DNA from: Craspedostauros australis
Taxonomy: Eukaryota > Bacillariophyta > Bacillariophyceae > Mastogloiales > Achnanthaceae
DNA length: 64,000 bases
Assembly (NCBI GenBank): GCA_026770025.1
Contig: JAMXDE010000008.1
Location: forward strand, 2,728,001 to 2,792,000
Direction: 5' to 3'
Made by a program: the position numbers and the translations under genes. The notes under the pieces are model-generated. The model did no database searches, was not told where the DNA came from, and saw nothing but the letters and a program-made list of their open reading frames with translations. Shown here in pieces: positions 1-10,500 of this stretch. How positions within the stretch are numbered: the stretch's first letter is position 1; the number at the start of each line of letters is the position of its first letter.

Positions 1-286
1 GTGACTCAACTTGCGGCTCAGATTCAGCTTTCGCTGATGACTCAAGTTGTGGCTCAGGTTCTGGAGTCCTCGGAGGTTCTGGTTCAGCTTCCTGCTCAGC
101 CTTGACCTCTACCGACGCAGCGATCATTTGGGTATCGCCAATGACATCCGTGATTGGCAAGAAAGCGGATTGCATCAGCATATCGTTCTGTCGCCAGCTC
201 CACTGGTTCCATAATGCAATGATCGCGCAGCTTATAAGCAACGCCGTCGAGATGCTCTTCCTCGTCGACGATGCTCTCGTTCCCAT
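1..286 (-). CDS. N-terminal part of a membrane-anchored protein, runs off left edge
   Basis: Reading the minus strand from an ATG at 284-286 gives an open frame of 95 codons to the window edge. It starts with a short basic Ser/Thr-rich stretch, then a hydrophobic segment at about residues 14-24 (TALLISCAIIALW), then a Glu/Pro-rich region with repeated EPEP-type motifs. That layout is typical of a type II signal-anchor protein with an extended stalk, such as Golgi glycosyltransferases or sulfotransferases, but no catalytic domain is inside the window, so the function is unknown. Another frame over 96-341 is also open for 81 codons, but it is less protein-like and closes at 96. The alternative is that neither frame is coding. 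Confidence 0.45.
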   Translation of the reverse strand, partial: MGTRASSTRKSISTALLISCAIIALWNQWSWRQNDMLMQSAFLPITDVIGDTQMIAASVEVKAEQEAEPEPPRTPEPEPQLESSAKAESEPQVES

Positions 287-976
287 CGAAGCAGACCGGC
301 TCTGATGACCCGTCAGAGTCGCCCGCCGTTGCTTGCTCCATCCATGGAATGCAAGCAGACGATTTGATTGACCCGACATGATCAAATCGCTCTTCGTAGC
401 GTCTTGATGGCTGGTCGAGAATAGCGTTTCTACGAAAGGAAGAGTATCAGGTTGGTTTGCGGAGTAGCCGTGCGAACAGCGCTAGTCCTCCAACCCGACT
501 GCGCCTGAGGGGATGGAGGTCGTTGCGACGTGAAGCCGCGTGGTAATGGTACTATGGACGCATGTCGTGTGTTGATGTGTGCGCTGTGGTGGAAGAGGAA
601 CACGAAAACGATGTGTCTTGTCATTTTCCTCAACGGTCCCATCCGTGATTGATACGTCATTCGTGTCTCAAACGGACAGTTTGAGAACGTCTAATTTACA
701 GAGTTATATCATAATTGCCGTTTACCCCATTCTCAATCGTTGACAATATTCAAAGACATCCGGGACACGCTCATTTACAGACCATTTTGTAGGACCATGA
801 CAGTCCGTTTATGTAATATGTATAGTGTCTACTTCAAGTCTAGATAAAAGGTGAGTCGGATTGAAGACAAGGAGTCGCGACGCTCTGGGAATAACAAGAG
901 AAAGTACATACGGTTGGACGACTAACACTGTTACTCTATTCGAGAATAGTTGCCCCACCCAGAGCACCATCATTAG
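287..976. other. Intergenic region between the left-edge gene and the MORN gene
   Basis: No convincing gene. A 76-codon minus-strand frame (430-660) has no recognisable features and is probably chance. The stretch should hold the promoter of the left-edge gene and the 3' end of the MORN gene. Confidence 0.4.
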
Positions 977-1604
977 TTAGTCCTGAAAGACGTCCTCCTC
1001 GAATCGACCTTCGAGGATGTCGACGTCGTTCATGTGACAGATGCCTTGGCCATGCATCATCCCGTCTTTCCATTCTCCTTCGTACCACAGATCATTCATC
1101 CATACCTTTCTCCCTTTGCCTTCATGCTTGCCATGTTTCCATTCACCTTCATACCACAGGATGTCTTCGTCATTGTCGGCATATTCCATGCGCCCATCTC
1201 CGTGCGGTTGGCCATCGAGCAGATGCCCAACGTACACATCGCCATTCGTGTAGTTGACCGTTCCTTGCTCCTTGTCCCGATTATTGGCACGGTCTGCTTC
1301 GGCAATCCGACTTTGCTCCGCTTCTTTGCGAGACCGTTCCGCGTCCTCTTCCTGCTTGCGCCTTGTCTGCGTTTCGACTCGTTTCATCCACTTATCGTAG
1401 TTCTTGGTGTTGCAGATGGGACAGTATCCATCGTCACGCGCGGCCGTCATGGTGTACCCCACACCATCCACGTACATCTCGTAGCACCCATCGTCGGCGA
1501 TCGGTCGAATATCTTCGCACGCGCAGCACTTGGCGAGGCTGGAGGGGTAGCAGTGATGACCGCAGGATTTTTGTTCTCGGCTGATCATGTCCAAGTAGGC
1601 AGAT
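977..1604 (-). pseudogene. 3' part of a host MORN-repeat gene split by a retroelement
   Basis: This minus-strand frame is open from the retroelement border to the stop at 977-979. It has a Cys/His-rich segment (CCACEDI, then CPICN about 45 residues later) that resembles a zinc-binding region. A charged helix rich in Lys, Glu and Arg follows, then three to four MORN-type repeats (NGDVYVGHLLDGQPHGDG, WYEGEWKHGKHEGKG, WYEGEWKDGMMHGQG). MORN repeats usually mediate membrane or protein contact. The frame has no stop up to the element border. The continuation lies at 6921-7192, and the two flanks meet in frame once the short target duplication is counted once. The pre-insertion gene would encode about 298 residues. 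With the element in place the gene is probably inactive or makes a truncated product from an internal Met. Confidence 0.75.
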
Positions 1605-1795
1605 TGTCAATAAGACGAGTAGTGTGTGAATCAATGTTGTTCGCTAATATTATGAGATATTACATTGCTGAGCTGAGGAGTTGCGGTCTTGGCTCCTGCT
1701 AGTGTCTTGATCTGCTCTAGGAGGAAAGTGGGCGCGAGGTGCGCACTTTGCGTACGGCGGTCAGTCGGGTCACGTGCGGGACTGGAATCAATACA
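1605..1795 (-). repeat. 3' LTR of the copia element
   Basis: This 191-bp repeat matches 6730-6920 base for base as far as I can read. It begins TGTCAATA and ends AATACA on the plus strand, so the outermost TGT/ACA form a short inverted repeat. Confidence 0.92.
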
Positions 1796-4700
1796 CCCTC
1801 GCGTAACTCCCAACATGCTCTGTCTTGCTGATTTGCCGCTGTCAGGGGTAGGCTTGAGGTACACTTCTCTCATTTTTCTGTGATGGGCCGTCGGATGATG
1901 CTTCGTGAAGTAGTCGGCGAGATTGTCTGCTCCGGGGGCCCAGTAGACAATGAATTGTCCTTGCTGGATCCGGTCGCGCACCCAGTAGAAGCGCATGTCC
2001 ATTGCTCTGGTGCGTCGCTGTTTCATGGTGTTGTTGACGATGCCGGATGCGGTGGAATTGTCTGTTTTGATGGGTGTGGGCGGTTGGGTGTGGCCCAGTT
2101 CGTCCAGCGTGGTGCGTAGGGCGGATGCCGCTGTGCAGTTCAGGTAGAGCGCTCCTACTTCGGCCTCCGCCGCTGAGCTCATTACGTTCTGTATTTTGTT
2201 GCAGACCGTGTGTATGGCACCGTTGTTTGGAGGTGGGTTGGCTGGCGCCTTGGTGTCCGTCGGGGATCTACTGCTGAGGTACATGTGGCCGCCGGCTCGG
2301 CTTCTGGCCTTTGGCAGGCTCAGGTATGATGCGTCGCTGTCGACATGTAGTATCATGTCGCTGGCGGTGTACACGATGGTCGCATTGGGGTGCGTGGCGC
2401 AGTAGTCGAGTAGCTGTCGTACCCGGTTCGCTGTGTTGTGCGTGGCATGTGCTTGTTGAGTGGCGATGTCGCTGACTGCGGGAAGGATGGTTGGGTCGAC
2501 GGCTCTTGCGTAGTATAGTAGGGTTCCTACTATTTGTCGGATGCGGATGATGTCTTCTGCTGGTAGCTCCGGTGCGGTGTCCTCCAGTTTGGGTTCTTGC
2601 GTTCTCGCGCCGTAGACTGGCGCTTCGCACGGCGCTGGCGCATGTTGTGGCTTGGTGGGGATCGGATGTTGGAATTTGTGAAGCGCCTTTTTCACGTATC
2701 CTGGCATGGACAGCTCCACTTTTCTCGCGTCGTAGTCCCACTTGAGGCTGACGCCGCAGTAGAGATCGCCGTCCCACTCGATGGTGCACTTGTATATTGT
2801 TTGAAGTGCCCCGATGAGATGCTGTGCGTGCTCTTTGCCCACGTATTTGACTCCGAAGTCGTCGACGACGAGAGTGAATGTGATGGGTCTGCAGTCGTGT
2901 TTCCACAATCCTGGAGTGTGTGGGACTGGTCTGTATCCGAATTTTGCGAGGTGTTTTTGGAGCTTCACATTTGCAATTTTGCCTGCTTGTGGTAGCCCAT
3001 ACATTCCCTTGCGTACTTCGACGTACACGTTGCCCTTGTGTTCGAGCTTGTGCAGCTGGTATTGCTCGATGACCTCTGGTGGCAGCATTGCCATCGGCAT
3101 GCGCATGTATTCGTATCTGTCCATTTCGGTGTTCAGATAAAAATCCTTGATGTCGATGGTCATGAACTTTGCTCCTGGGGTGGAGACAACGCTGTTGAAC
3201 AAACACTTTGCTGTGGTGAGTTCCGCGGTTGGTGTGTGCACGTCGAAGGGGTAATCGATTAGGTTACCTCCTACGGTGAGGCGCGTGCGATGTGTTTCCG
3301 CCTTTTGTGGCCTGACGGCGCATACGATGCGGCCGTAGGTTACGGTGCGATCTCGTGGTACTGCCGACCTTGGGACGAAGAAGATTGTGTTGGTTGCCGC
3401 CGACGCCGGAATGCGTGTTCCGATGCCTTGCGCCAAACGCCCGATCTCGTTCGCGAATGATGTGTACCATTGCTGCGGGGTGTGGCCGTGGACTTTGCCT
3501 GCGATGAGGTGGCGGTATTCGTACGCCGTGCCTGTGCGTTCGTCGATGACTGCGTTCGCCGTGCTAGTTCCGCGCGTCCATTGCTTGCGTTGGATGGTTC
3601 CTGTGCGTAGCCGTGTGCGCGGCGCCGTCGCGTCGCTCGTTGTGGTTGGCGCTTGCGCCCTGCGGTCTTCGTTGTCGTCGTCGTCATCGGTGTCTGATTC
3701 GGGGTCTGAGTCTGCTTCGTCGTCGGTGACCTGTGGTGTCGCCTGGGGCACCCTCGGAGGTGTGCGCGCTGGCGTCGTGAAGGTGACGCGTTTCTGTTTG
3801 TTGCCGCCGCTGGCTGTGGTGAGCACCCTCGGAGGTGGCTCTGTCCGCACCCTCGGAAGTGGTGCTGCGGGCACTCTCGGAAGTGGTGCGGTGGGTGTTG
3901 CTGGGAGCGTCGTCTGGAAGATGTCGCTGAGCTGCTGTAGTGCTCCCAGCTGCTCGTCGCCGACTGATTGTAGTGGCGCGCAGGGTTTGGTGAGCGCTGC
4001 GGCGAGGTCGCCGGCTGCTTTGATGGCCATTTCTGCGTTGGTTGGCGTGGGCATCGCGCACTTGCTCGGCATCAACTCGATGGTGTCGGTGACGCGGACT
4101 TTGCGCGTTTTGTTGCAATACACCTTGTAGCATCGGTAGTGCTCGAGTGCTGGTGCGATGTACCATCCGGCGGATCCGTGTGGTGCCCATGTGGCTCGCT
4201 TGTTGGGCTTGTCATGGATGACTGCCTTCGTTCCTGGTGGTGCCATCGGCGTTGCGTTGAAGTCGAAGTTGCCGTGGAGCGCGTGATGTGCTGAGATGTG
4301 CGGGTTGATGCGTGACGGTCGTAGCAGGTTGAGTGTGATGTCGCACTGCGGGAGGAGCTGGCACCACAGGTGGAGTGGAAATGCCTCGTCGGCCGTGGCC
4401 AGCCCTGCGATGAAGTGGTCCTTCCAAGTGGAGATAGCTCTCTCTGCAGCGTTGCGCCGATGGATGCCCGGTGGTACAAGTTGGTATTGCATACCTTTGG
4501 ATTCGATGAGGTGCTTGAGTTCTTTCGGTGCCTCGTTGTCGAGCCGGTGAAATCGCGGTGTCATTCCGCTTCGAAGGAGAACCGTCAAAAGTTCGTCACA
4601 CGCTCGCGTGAGTTCAGTTGCGTGACGACTGCGCATCGGTCGCGAAAGAATCGCGTTGGAGTCGTGGTCGTACAACACCATGATGTACTGGTATCCACGG

Positions 4701-5344
4701 CTTGACGTCACCGGGAAGCGTCCCGTTTGATCGGTGAAGATTTTACCCGTTGGCCGATAAACGTCCATGAAGATTTCGCGTTGTTCTGTGGGATTCTTGG
4801 TGGACTGGGTGACGTGGTTACAGTGATTGCGTGTGGACCGCGTGTTCTGGTACTGTTGCCGGAGGTGCCCAGCGGCTGTGGCGGTGGAGGGTGGAAGGAA
4901 TTTTCGCACCATTTGTTCAGTCAGTCCGGGCCACGACGAAAAGAATCCTTTCTTGATGGCTGCCGTGAACGTGGATACCGCGGGGCTGAAGCAGCACTGG
5001 TGGTAATATTTGGCCAGTTCCGTCTTGGTTGACGTGTGATGGACGTGATTGGCCATTTTTGGCGATGTTAGCTTCGGCGTTTGGATGTCGATGCGATACA
5101 TGCCGTCAACTTGATGCCGACAACCGGTGTGAATCGTGTTTCCGTTTTTTCGAATTCTCACGGATTCTTGGTCGAAGTCAACCGTCATGCCGTGGTCACA
5201 CAGTTGCCCCACCGACACAAGCGCCGCGCTGGAAAGTTGTGGAAAAACTCGCGCGGTGCACGCGTGCTGCGGTACATTGGCAATGCTGACCGTGGCTCGG
5301 TGGGAAGATTGGATGCTGGATCCGTCGGGCAACGACACCGACAA
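1631..5344 (-). CDS. pol: Copia element pol polyprotein
   Basis: The frame has 1237 codons from its first Met, and the reading frame is open upstream of that Met, where an aspartic protease motif (VDSGCTSH, near 5405-5430) is found. In order it shows a His/Cys pre-integrase region, an integrase core (TDQTGRFPV and later NAAERAISTWK), a long Pro/Thr/Asp-rich linker, a reverse transcriptase with the copia LVVDDFG active site, and an RNase H domain with a C-terminal YFTKHHPT. The protease-integrase-RT-RNase H order identifies Ty1/copia rather than gypsy. The end of the frame runs into the 3' LTR. It appears complete. Confidence 0.92.
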   Translation of the reverse strand: MSVSLPDGSSIQSSHRATVSIANVPQHACTARVFPQLSSAALVSVGQLCDHGMTVDFDQESVRIRKNGNTIHTGCRHQVDGMYRIDIQTPKLTSPKMANHVHHTSTKTELAKYYHQCCFSPAVSTFTAAIKKGFFSSWPGLTEQMVRKFLPPSTATAAGHLRQQYQNTRSTRNHCNHVTQSTKNPTEQREIFMDVYRPTGKIFTDQTGRFPVTSSRGYQYIMVLYDHDSNAILSRPMRSRHATELTRACDELLTVLLRSGMTPRFHRLDNEAPKELKHLIESKGMQYQLVPPGIHRRNAAERAISTWKDHFIAGLATADEAFPLHLWCQLLPQCDITLNLLRPSRINPHISAHHALHGNFDFNATPMAPPGTKAVIHDKPNKRATWAPHGSAGWYIAPALEHYRCYKVYCNKTRKVRVTDTIELMPSKCAMPTPTNAEMAIKAAGDLAAALTKPCAPLQSVGDEQLGALQQLSDIFQTTLPATPTAPLPRVPAAPLPRVRTEPPPRVLTTASGGNKQKRVTFTTPARTPPRVPQATPQVTDDEADSDPESDTDDDDDNEDRRAQAPTTTSDATAPRTRLRTGTIQRKQWTRGTSTANAVIDERTGTAYEYRHLIAGKVHGHTPQQWYTSFANEIGRLAQGIGTRIPASAATNTIFFVPRSAVPRDRTVTYGRIVCAVRPQKAETHRTRLTVGGNLIDYPFDVHTPTAELTTAKCLFNSVVSTPGAKFMTIDIKDFYLNTEMDRYEYMRMPMAMLPPEVIEQYQLHKLEHKGNVYVEVRKGMYGLPQAGKIANVKLQKHLAKFGYRPVPHTPGLWKHDCRPITFTLVVDDFGVKYVGKEHAQHLIGALQTIYKCTIEWDGDLYCGVSLKWDYDARKVELSMPGYVKKALHKFQHPIPTKPQHAPAPCEAPVYGARTQEPKLEDTAPELPAEDIIRIRQIVGTLLYYARAVDPTILPAVSDIATQQAHATHNTANRVRQLLDYCATHPNATIVYTASDMILHVDSDASYLSLPKARSRAGGHMYLSSRSPTDTKAPANPPPNNGAIHTVCNKIQNVMSSAAEAEVGALYLNCTAASALRTTLDELGHTQPPTPIKTDNSTASGIVNNTMKQRRTRAMDMRFYWVRDRIQQGQFIVYWAPGADNLADYFTKHHPTAHHRKMREVYLKPTPDSGKSARQSMLGVTRGCIDSSPARDPTDRRTQSAHLAPTFLLEQIKTLAGAKTATPQLSNVISHNISEQH

Positions 5345-5497
5345 CGGGTTATCGTCGGGTGTTTGGCCAGTGTAAGGATCTTCAGGTCGCAGGAAATGAC
5401 TAGTGCAACCAGAGTCAACAATGGCGAGGGCAGGAGCACAGGACGGTGAAGTAGTAACAGAGAGTGCTACTTGCTTACTGTGGTCCTGCCGTGCTTG

Positions 5498-6661
5498 TCA
5501 TGCGTTCGCCGGGGCGCCTTCGGTGGACCCTCCCATCGTGTTGCTGCGAGTGGCCTCCTTCTTGTGTCCTGGCGCTGGGTTCATGCACGTTGCGCTGGTG
5601 TGTGTGATGCCCACCTTGTATCCGTGTGTCCAGCAGTAGGAGGTGTGCTTGTGCTTGCGACCTCCTTTCTTGCCCCCGTTGCCGCTGCTTGTGGCCGCAT
5701 TGGCTTGTAGTTGGGACACCATCGCCGTGATCTCGGACAACTGCTTGACGAGGTTGGCGTTGCTCTCGGTGAGCTGGGCCACGGTGTTGCGATCCGCAGC
5801 TGTGGCGGACGCGAGGTTGGCGAGCGCGTCGGCGGTCTCCGTGGCGGTGATCGCCGCATTGGCTCCTTGGAAGTTGGCGCCATTCGCTGTGGCTTGCGAT
5901 TCGCGGAGATCTTGATGAGCTGCTGCGAAGTCTCGCTTGAAGCGAGTCCATGTCTTGTCGGCGGCACTGAGAGCGCGGAAAGAACGGCAGGCTTCGGGGA
6001 ACGCTTGTGTTCGGAACACCAGGTTGTATGCCGTGGTGACGAGCTGGTGATCCGCGTACGGCGCTTTGGCAGCAGCCGCAAGATCGCGCGCAGACTCGAT
6101 TTGGGCGACGAGCACTTCGAACGGCGCCGTCGGGTCGTAGGGTGTCTTCATGGCCTTGTCGTTTTCGTCGAGGTCTTGTGGTGTGATCTTGCCGTATGTG
6201 GAGTACAGGTGGGTCAGAAGCTCGAGCGTCGTGACGTTGGCGTATCCGACGATGTTGTGGCGGAGAGTTCGCACGTACTGGTCTTCGATGGCGCCAAGAA
6301 GCTGCTGCTTGAGGGCATTGTCGACCGCGCGGTACTCTCTCCAAAGGCGCTCTTGTTCCTTGTGGATGCTGGTGGCGGCGCTGATCTGGGCTGCAGTGGC
6401 CGCGTTCGGGATGTTCGGGTGCGGTCCTGGGTTGACCGGCACGACGAATGCTGTCGCCGAATGTTCTTGGTACACCTCTCGGGAGACGGTGAGGACCAGG
6501 TATCCGAGCTGACCGTTTCCGAGGGGGCAGTGCACCGAGGCCGCATTGGCGTTGAGGACTACATTGAGTTCTGCGATGGACTCGTATGTGGGTACCCCGA
6601 CGATGGGTTCGACGATTGCCTGCGGAAAGGTGGCGAGGATCTTCTCGTGGCTGTTGGCCAT
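5498..6661 (-). CDS. gag: Copia element gag-like protein
   Basis: This frame of 387 codons follows the 5' LTR. It starts MANSHEK, is largely helical in composition, and ends with a Cys/His segment (YCWTHG, then H, then C and PGHK) that I associate with the nucleocapsid end of gag in diatom CoDi elements. Its position between the 5' LTR and pol supports gag. Pol lies downstream in a different frame, as is common in this class. Confidence 0.8.
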   Translation of the reverse strand: MANSHEKILATFPQAIVEPIVGVPTYESIAELNVVLNANAASVHCPLGNGQLGYLVLTVSREVYQEHSATAFVVPVNPGPHPNIPNAATAAQISAATSIHKEQERLWREYRAVDNALKQQLLGAIEDQYVRTLRHNIVGYANVTTLELLTHLYSTYGKITPQDLDENDKAMKTPYDPTAPFEVLVAQIESARDLAAAAKAPYADHQLVTTAYNLVFRTQAFPEACRSFRALSAADKTWTRFKRDFAAAHQDLRESQATANGANFQGANAAITATETADALANLASATAADRNTVAQLTESNANLVKQLSEITAMVSQLQANAATSSGNGGKKGGRKHKHTSYCWTHGYKVGITHTSATCMNPAPGHKKEATRSNTMGGSTEGAPANA

Positions 6662-6715
6662 GGTGATGATTTTTGGTGATGCTGGTCTTGGTGACCGAGA
6701 TTTTCAAACGTTGGC

Positions 6716-6729
6716 TATTAGCGAACAAC
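6716..6729 (-). promoter_or_regulatory. Putative primer-binding site, complementary to the element's own LTR
   Basis: The 14 bases directly inside the 5' LTR (TATTAGCGAACAAC on the plus strand) are the perfect reverse complement of 6761-6774 inside the LTR. A primer-binding site is expected exactly here. I do not recognise a tRNA 3' end complement. The geometry resembles the self-priming described for Tf1-type elements, where the 5' end of the RNA pairs with the site. This is an inference from position and complementarity only. Confidence 0.5.
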
Positions 6730-6920
6730 TGTCAATAAGACGAGTAGTGTGTGAATCAATGTTGTTCGCTAATATTATGAGATATTACATTGCTGAGCTG
6801 AGGAGTTGCGGTCTTGGCTCCTGCTAGTGTCTTGATCTGCTCTAGGAGGAAAGTGGGCGCGAGGTGCGCACTTTGCGTACGGCGGTCAGTCGGGTCACGT
6901 GCGGGACTGGAATCAATACA
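6730..6920 (-). repeat. 5' LTR of the copia element
   Basis: This is the second copy of the 191-bp LTR, and it is the 5' LTR because the element reads on the minus strand. It contains GTTGTTCGCTAATA (plus strand, 6761-6774), which is the exact reverse complement of the bases next to the LTR at 6716-6729. Confidence 0.92.
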
Positions 6921-7192
6921 GATCCCTTCTTCTGCGTCGCGTCTGTCGCAGGCGTGGTCGACACTTGGTGGGCTGCCACTTCGTGTTCGTCGCCGCCATC
7001 ATCACGATCATCGTCATTACCCAGGGTCTGCTCTTTGCGCTTGTCGTTGACTTCAACGGACGATGATTCTGCTGCTGTCAATGTTGATGAACAACCGAGC
7101 GTCATTTTCCCAAGTATTCTACTTCTGTTGCCGTTGCCGTTGTTCTTTTGTGATGGTCCTTTGTTTGTGTTTGCTGAGTGGATCGGCATCAA
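6921..7192 (-). pseudogene. 5' part of the host MORN-repeat gene, upstream of the retroelement
   Basis: The minus-strand frame begins at Met 7190-7192 (an alternative Met is at 7103-7105) and stays open to the element border at 6921. It encodes a low-complexity N-terminus of about 90 residues, rich in Asn, Ser, Asp and Glu, with no domain. Its reading phase matches the 3' part at 977-1604: across the site the codons run KKGS-A-YLD without a stop. The element lies in the same orientation as the gene, so a transcript from this promoter would read into the 5' LTR. Assignment to the MORN gene rests on the in-frame fit and on identical orientation. An undetected intron could change the exact start. 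Confidence 0.6.
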
Positions 7193-7527
7193 TACAATCG
7201 TTCCTCCCTCACATTGGTGGCTTCACATTGGTTCGGAGCAGAATATTTTCTTTTCTCAGGTGTCATTCTGTGGGTCATTCGTTTCCATGCTTGTTCATCG
7301 TTGTTGGTTCGTTGTGGCTGTTCCTCTTCGTAGCCGTGCACGCCATCATGCGTCTCAGCCCACGCAATCTCTCCAATGAGATGCGAGTCCCATACGATCA
7401 ACAGATACAAAGAGAGAGGCAGGACTGATGACATACAGGTAAGTTGCTATGTTGTACTATCGCGGGTAGGATATTATCCTGTGCTCCTACTCGACACCCA
7501 TCGAACTCGGTTACCTGAAGAAGAGCT
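7193..7527. other. Intergenic, upstream of the MORN gene
   Basis: No gene supported. Short frames on both strands overlap each other and show no domain. The region should hold the promoter of the split MORN gene and the 3' flank of the RND gene. Confidence 0.4.
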
Positions 7528-10500
7528 TCAAGCATGGAATTCATCACTCTCGCTGCTTTTTTCGCTCTTTCCGATGTTGCCGGTCTGACCAGATTCATCT
7601 TGGCCGCTCTTCGTTGAACAAACGGCCTCCGACAGCTTGTCAGCCAGATACGTCGGCTCATTCGGACCCACGCAATCTGCCATAGTCAAAAAGACGATGA
7701 ACGAGCCCACCGATGCCTGGATGACTGTCAGGAACAGAATCAAGGCGAACTTTTGGAAGAAGATGACGATGGTGAAGAGCATGATGGTGGCAGAAGAGAT
7801 GGTGGTCACCGCCGCCGCCAAGATGGATGGCCCCATGTGAATCAGAGCGTACTTGGTCCTGATCGAACGATTCGTGTCTCCTGGCAGCAGCGCGTAGGCA
7901 TGCGTGAAGTGAACCACGAAATCGACGGAAACTCCGATGAGGATGGCGAAGCAGATGGATTCGAGGAATCCCAACGTCCACCCAAGGCCGACCAAGCTCG
8001 CCGTCACGGAAGTCAGGACGTATGCGATTGCCACGATGCAGAAGAATGTCAAGACTAGCGATCTGGACGAGAGCAGGATGACGATGGCGGCGGCTGACAG
8101 CGCAATAGCTGCCGAACCGTACGCCGTGGAAAGCATGGAGGTGTTGGTGTCGTACCACCAAAAGTCAGCAGACGAGAAAAACGCTCCATTGACGGTGCTC
8201 GGGGCGCCGGCGTTCTGCTTGCTGAACCAGTTATCGACGGTGTTCCATTCGCCTTCCAGGACGTCGAATGGATCGTCGAAACTGGCACGGCTGGTGAAGG
8301 GAATAGTCACGACCTCCACCTTGCTGCCCTTGGCGAGGATGTTCATTTCGTTTGTCGCCTGGGACCAAGCGATGATGCAGGCATCGAAGTTGTTCTCGTC
8401 AACAGGCATGGCCGTCGCGCCACCACAGTTGTCGGTGTAGATTGCTTCTGGATTATCTGACGATGATTGCTCCGTCAGCCACGTATCGAATGCGACGAAA
8501 GGACACACGAAAGACGAGTCTGGAAACTTCGCGAATTCCTGCTCGAAGAAGGTGCCGCAAAAGTCTTTCAGGTAGTTCTGGGCCTCCTCTGGTGCGGCGT
8601 CAAACGAGTTGTCCAAAACCAGCTGTGACCAAGACGTTGGATCGTCTGTTGTTGTTGTTGTTGTTGTTAGAAATCAGCAGGCATTTTACCGGGCAAGGAG
8701 TTGAAATGGAGGGAAATTGTGAGAACGCGCGTTTCATGTCGGCAGAGTATCAATGCTATTGCTATCGTACTGGATGTGCAGCCACCCCACAATCGCATTG
8801 CCAACTTAGGTAGCCAAACAGAATAGAGTAGAGCAGCGCCTTCTCTCAACAGTATTCGTAGAATCCTCACCATGATCACCAGTATCGGCCGGCGTCGTTC
8901 CCCACACGACCCACGCCAAACTGCCGCCGCTGCGTGCCAGCGCATCATCGAGCAGATTCTGTCGCCACAGGTAATTGCGTTCAAATTGGTGCTTGTCGCT
9001 GATGAGACGCACGTCGGCGGAGGTTGGGAGATCCAGGGTGCTGGCGATGTAGGCGGACACGGCCAGGCCGGCCATGCAGACCACCAGCAAGGGCCAGCGG
9101 ATCAGATGGAGAATGTTGAAGTAGGAAGTGAGGATGCGTCGGATCAGACTGGGCCGTTCTTCTTCGCCATCGCTGTCAAGTCCGGACGGCTCCGCAACAG
9201 CGGCCTCGGCCTCGTCGTCGTCGTCTCCGCCTTTCCCGGCGCAGCACGCGATGCAACAGTTGGCTTGGTTGGCCATGACGCGACGATCGTAAATGCAAAG
9301 GGCCGGGAAGACGAGGAGGATGTTCATGAGGTAGTCGAACATGATGAGCAGCCCGCAGAAGATGGCGAACATCTTGATGGGTGCCACGGGGCAGATGGCC
9401 GTTCCGAAGAAGGCGATTGCCGTGGTGATAGTCGTGAGGAACATGGCCTCGGCCGCGTTTGGGAATGCGATGGCGGCAATATCTTCCGTGGGGGCATCGG
9501 GGAACTCCAGTCTCGCGTTCTTCCATTTGTCGACCGCGACGAAGATGTCGTCGGCTCCGAGCGCAAAGACGACGAAGACACCGATGAAGTTGAGGAAGGG
9601 GAAGAAGTTGAGGCCGATGGGGAAGACGTAGACGAAGTAGGCCAGCGGGAAGGAAAGGATGATCTGCAGCAAACCCAGACCCGTGAGGAAGGGGCTTCGC
9701 GTGTGGACCAAGATGGCGACGGTCGTGATGAAGGCTGAACCGACGGCCAGGGTCATGTCGCGACCGACCGCCTCATCGCTGTACTTGTTGTTAAAGTGCT
9801 CCTCCTGCGTATCGTAGGCACCTTCGACTGTGCCGCCGCCCTGATCGAACTTGTCCACAATGCCGTAGAGCGTATCAAGGGCAGATTCCGGAGTCGCGAA
9901 GACCGACGATGTGTACGAGACGCGGCGGGTTTTGTGAAAGTCTCCGTTGACCAGGAGGGGACCAAACTCCAACGGGCACGATGATGGATAGACGTAGTCA
10001 TCATCCGATGTGTAGGTATCGAGGACGTCGGCAACGCAGGTCGCCCACGTGTCTTCGGTCGTTTTCTGAAAATCTGCATCCCCCCATCCTTGGCTGAGTT
10101 CCTCGCACGTCATGTCCATGCCATTCTTGAAATGCATGCGGACGTAGAGCACCAGTCCATATGGTTGGTAGCACTCATTCTCGGTGGTGGCACACGGATT
10201 GATTTTGCAAAGGCCCCTGTCATGCAGAATTTTCTGCGTGTTGGTCTCCGCGTCGCAAATATCGCGAATGACGTCTGGACTGAGCGCGGTGTTGGAGCTG
10301 CTCTTGACCTTCCACACGGGTGATAGCCGGTACGGTTTGGCGGCGCGGCCCCAATACCAGTCCTGCTCCTCCTGGCACAATTCTTTGGTGCCCTCGCCGA
10401 CGATGGGGCGGGACGTGTTGGTGTAGTCCACCTGCAGATGACGATTCGGCAGAACTCGAGGAGATGATGATGATGATGACGATCGCGTCGCATCCGAAGC

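Larger units (their letters stand above)
1605..6920 (-). mobile_element. Ty1/copia LTR retrotransposon (diatom CoDi-like), looks whole
   Basis: The element is bounded by two 191-bp direct repeats (1605-1795 and 6730-6920) that I read as identical, starting TG and ending CA. In minus-strand order it has the 5' LTR, a gag frame, a pol frame and the 3' LTR. Pol order is protease, integrase, reverse transcriptase, RNase H, which is the copia order. A short purine run (GCGAGGG on the minus strand) lies next to the 3' LTR and fits a polypurine tract. The bases gat flank both sides (1602-1604 and 6921-6923). Identical LTRs suggest a recent insertion. I see no break in gag or pol. It sits inside a host MORN-repeat gene. 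Confidence 0.93.
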
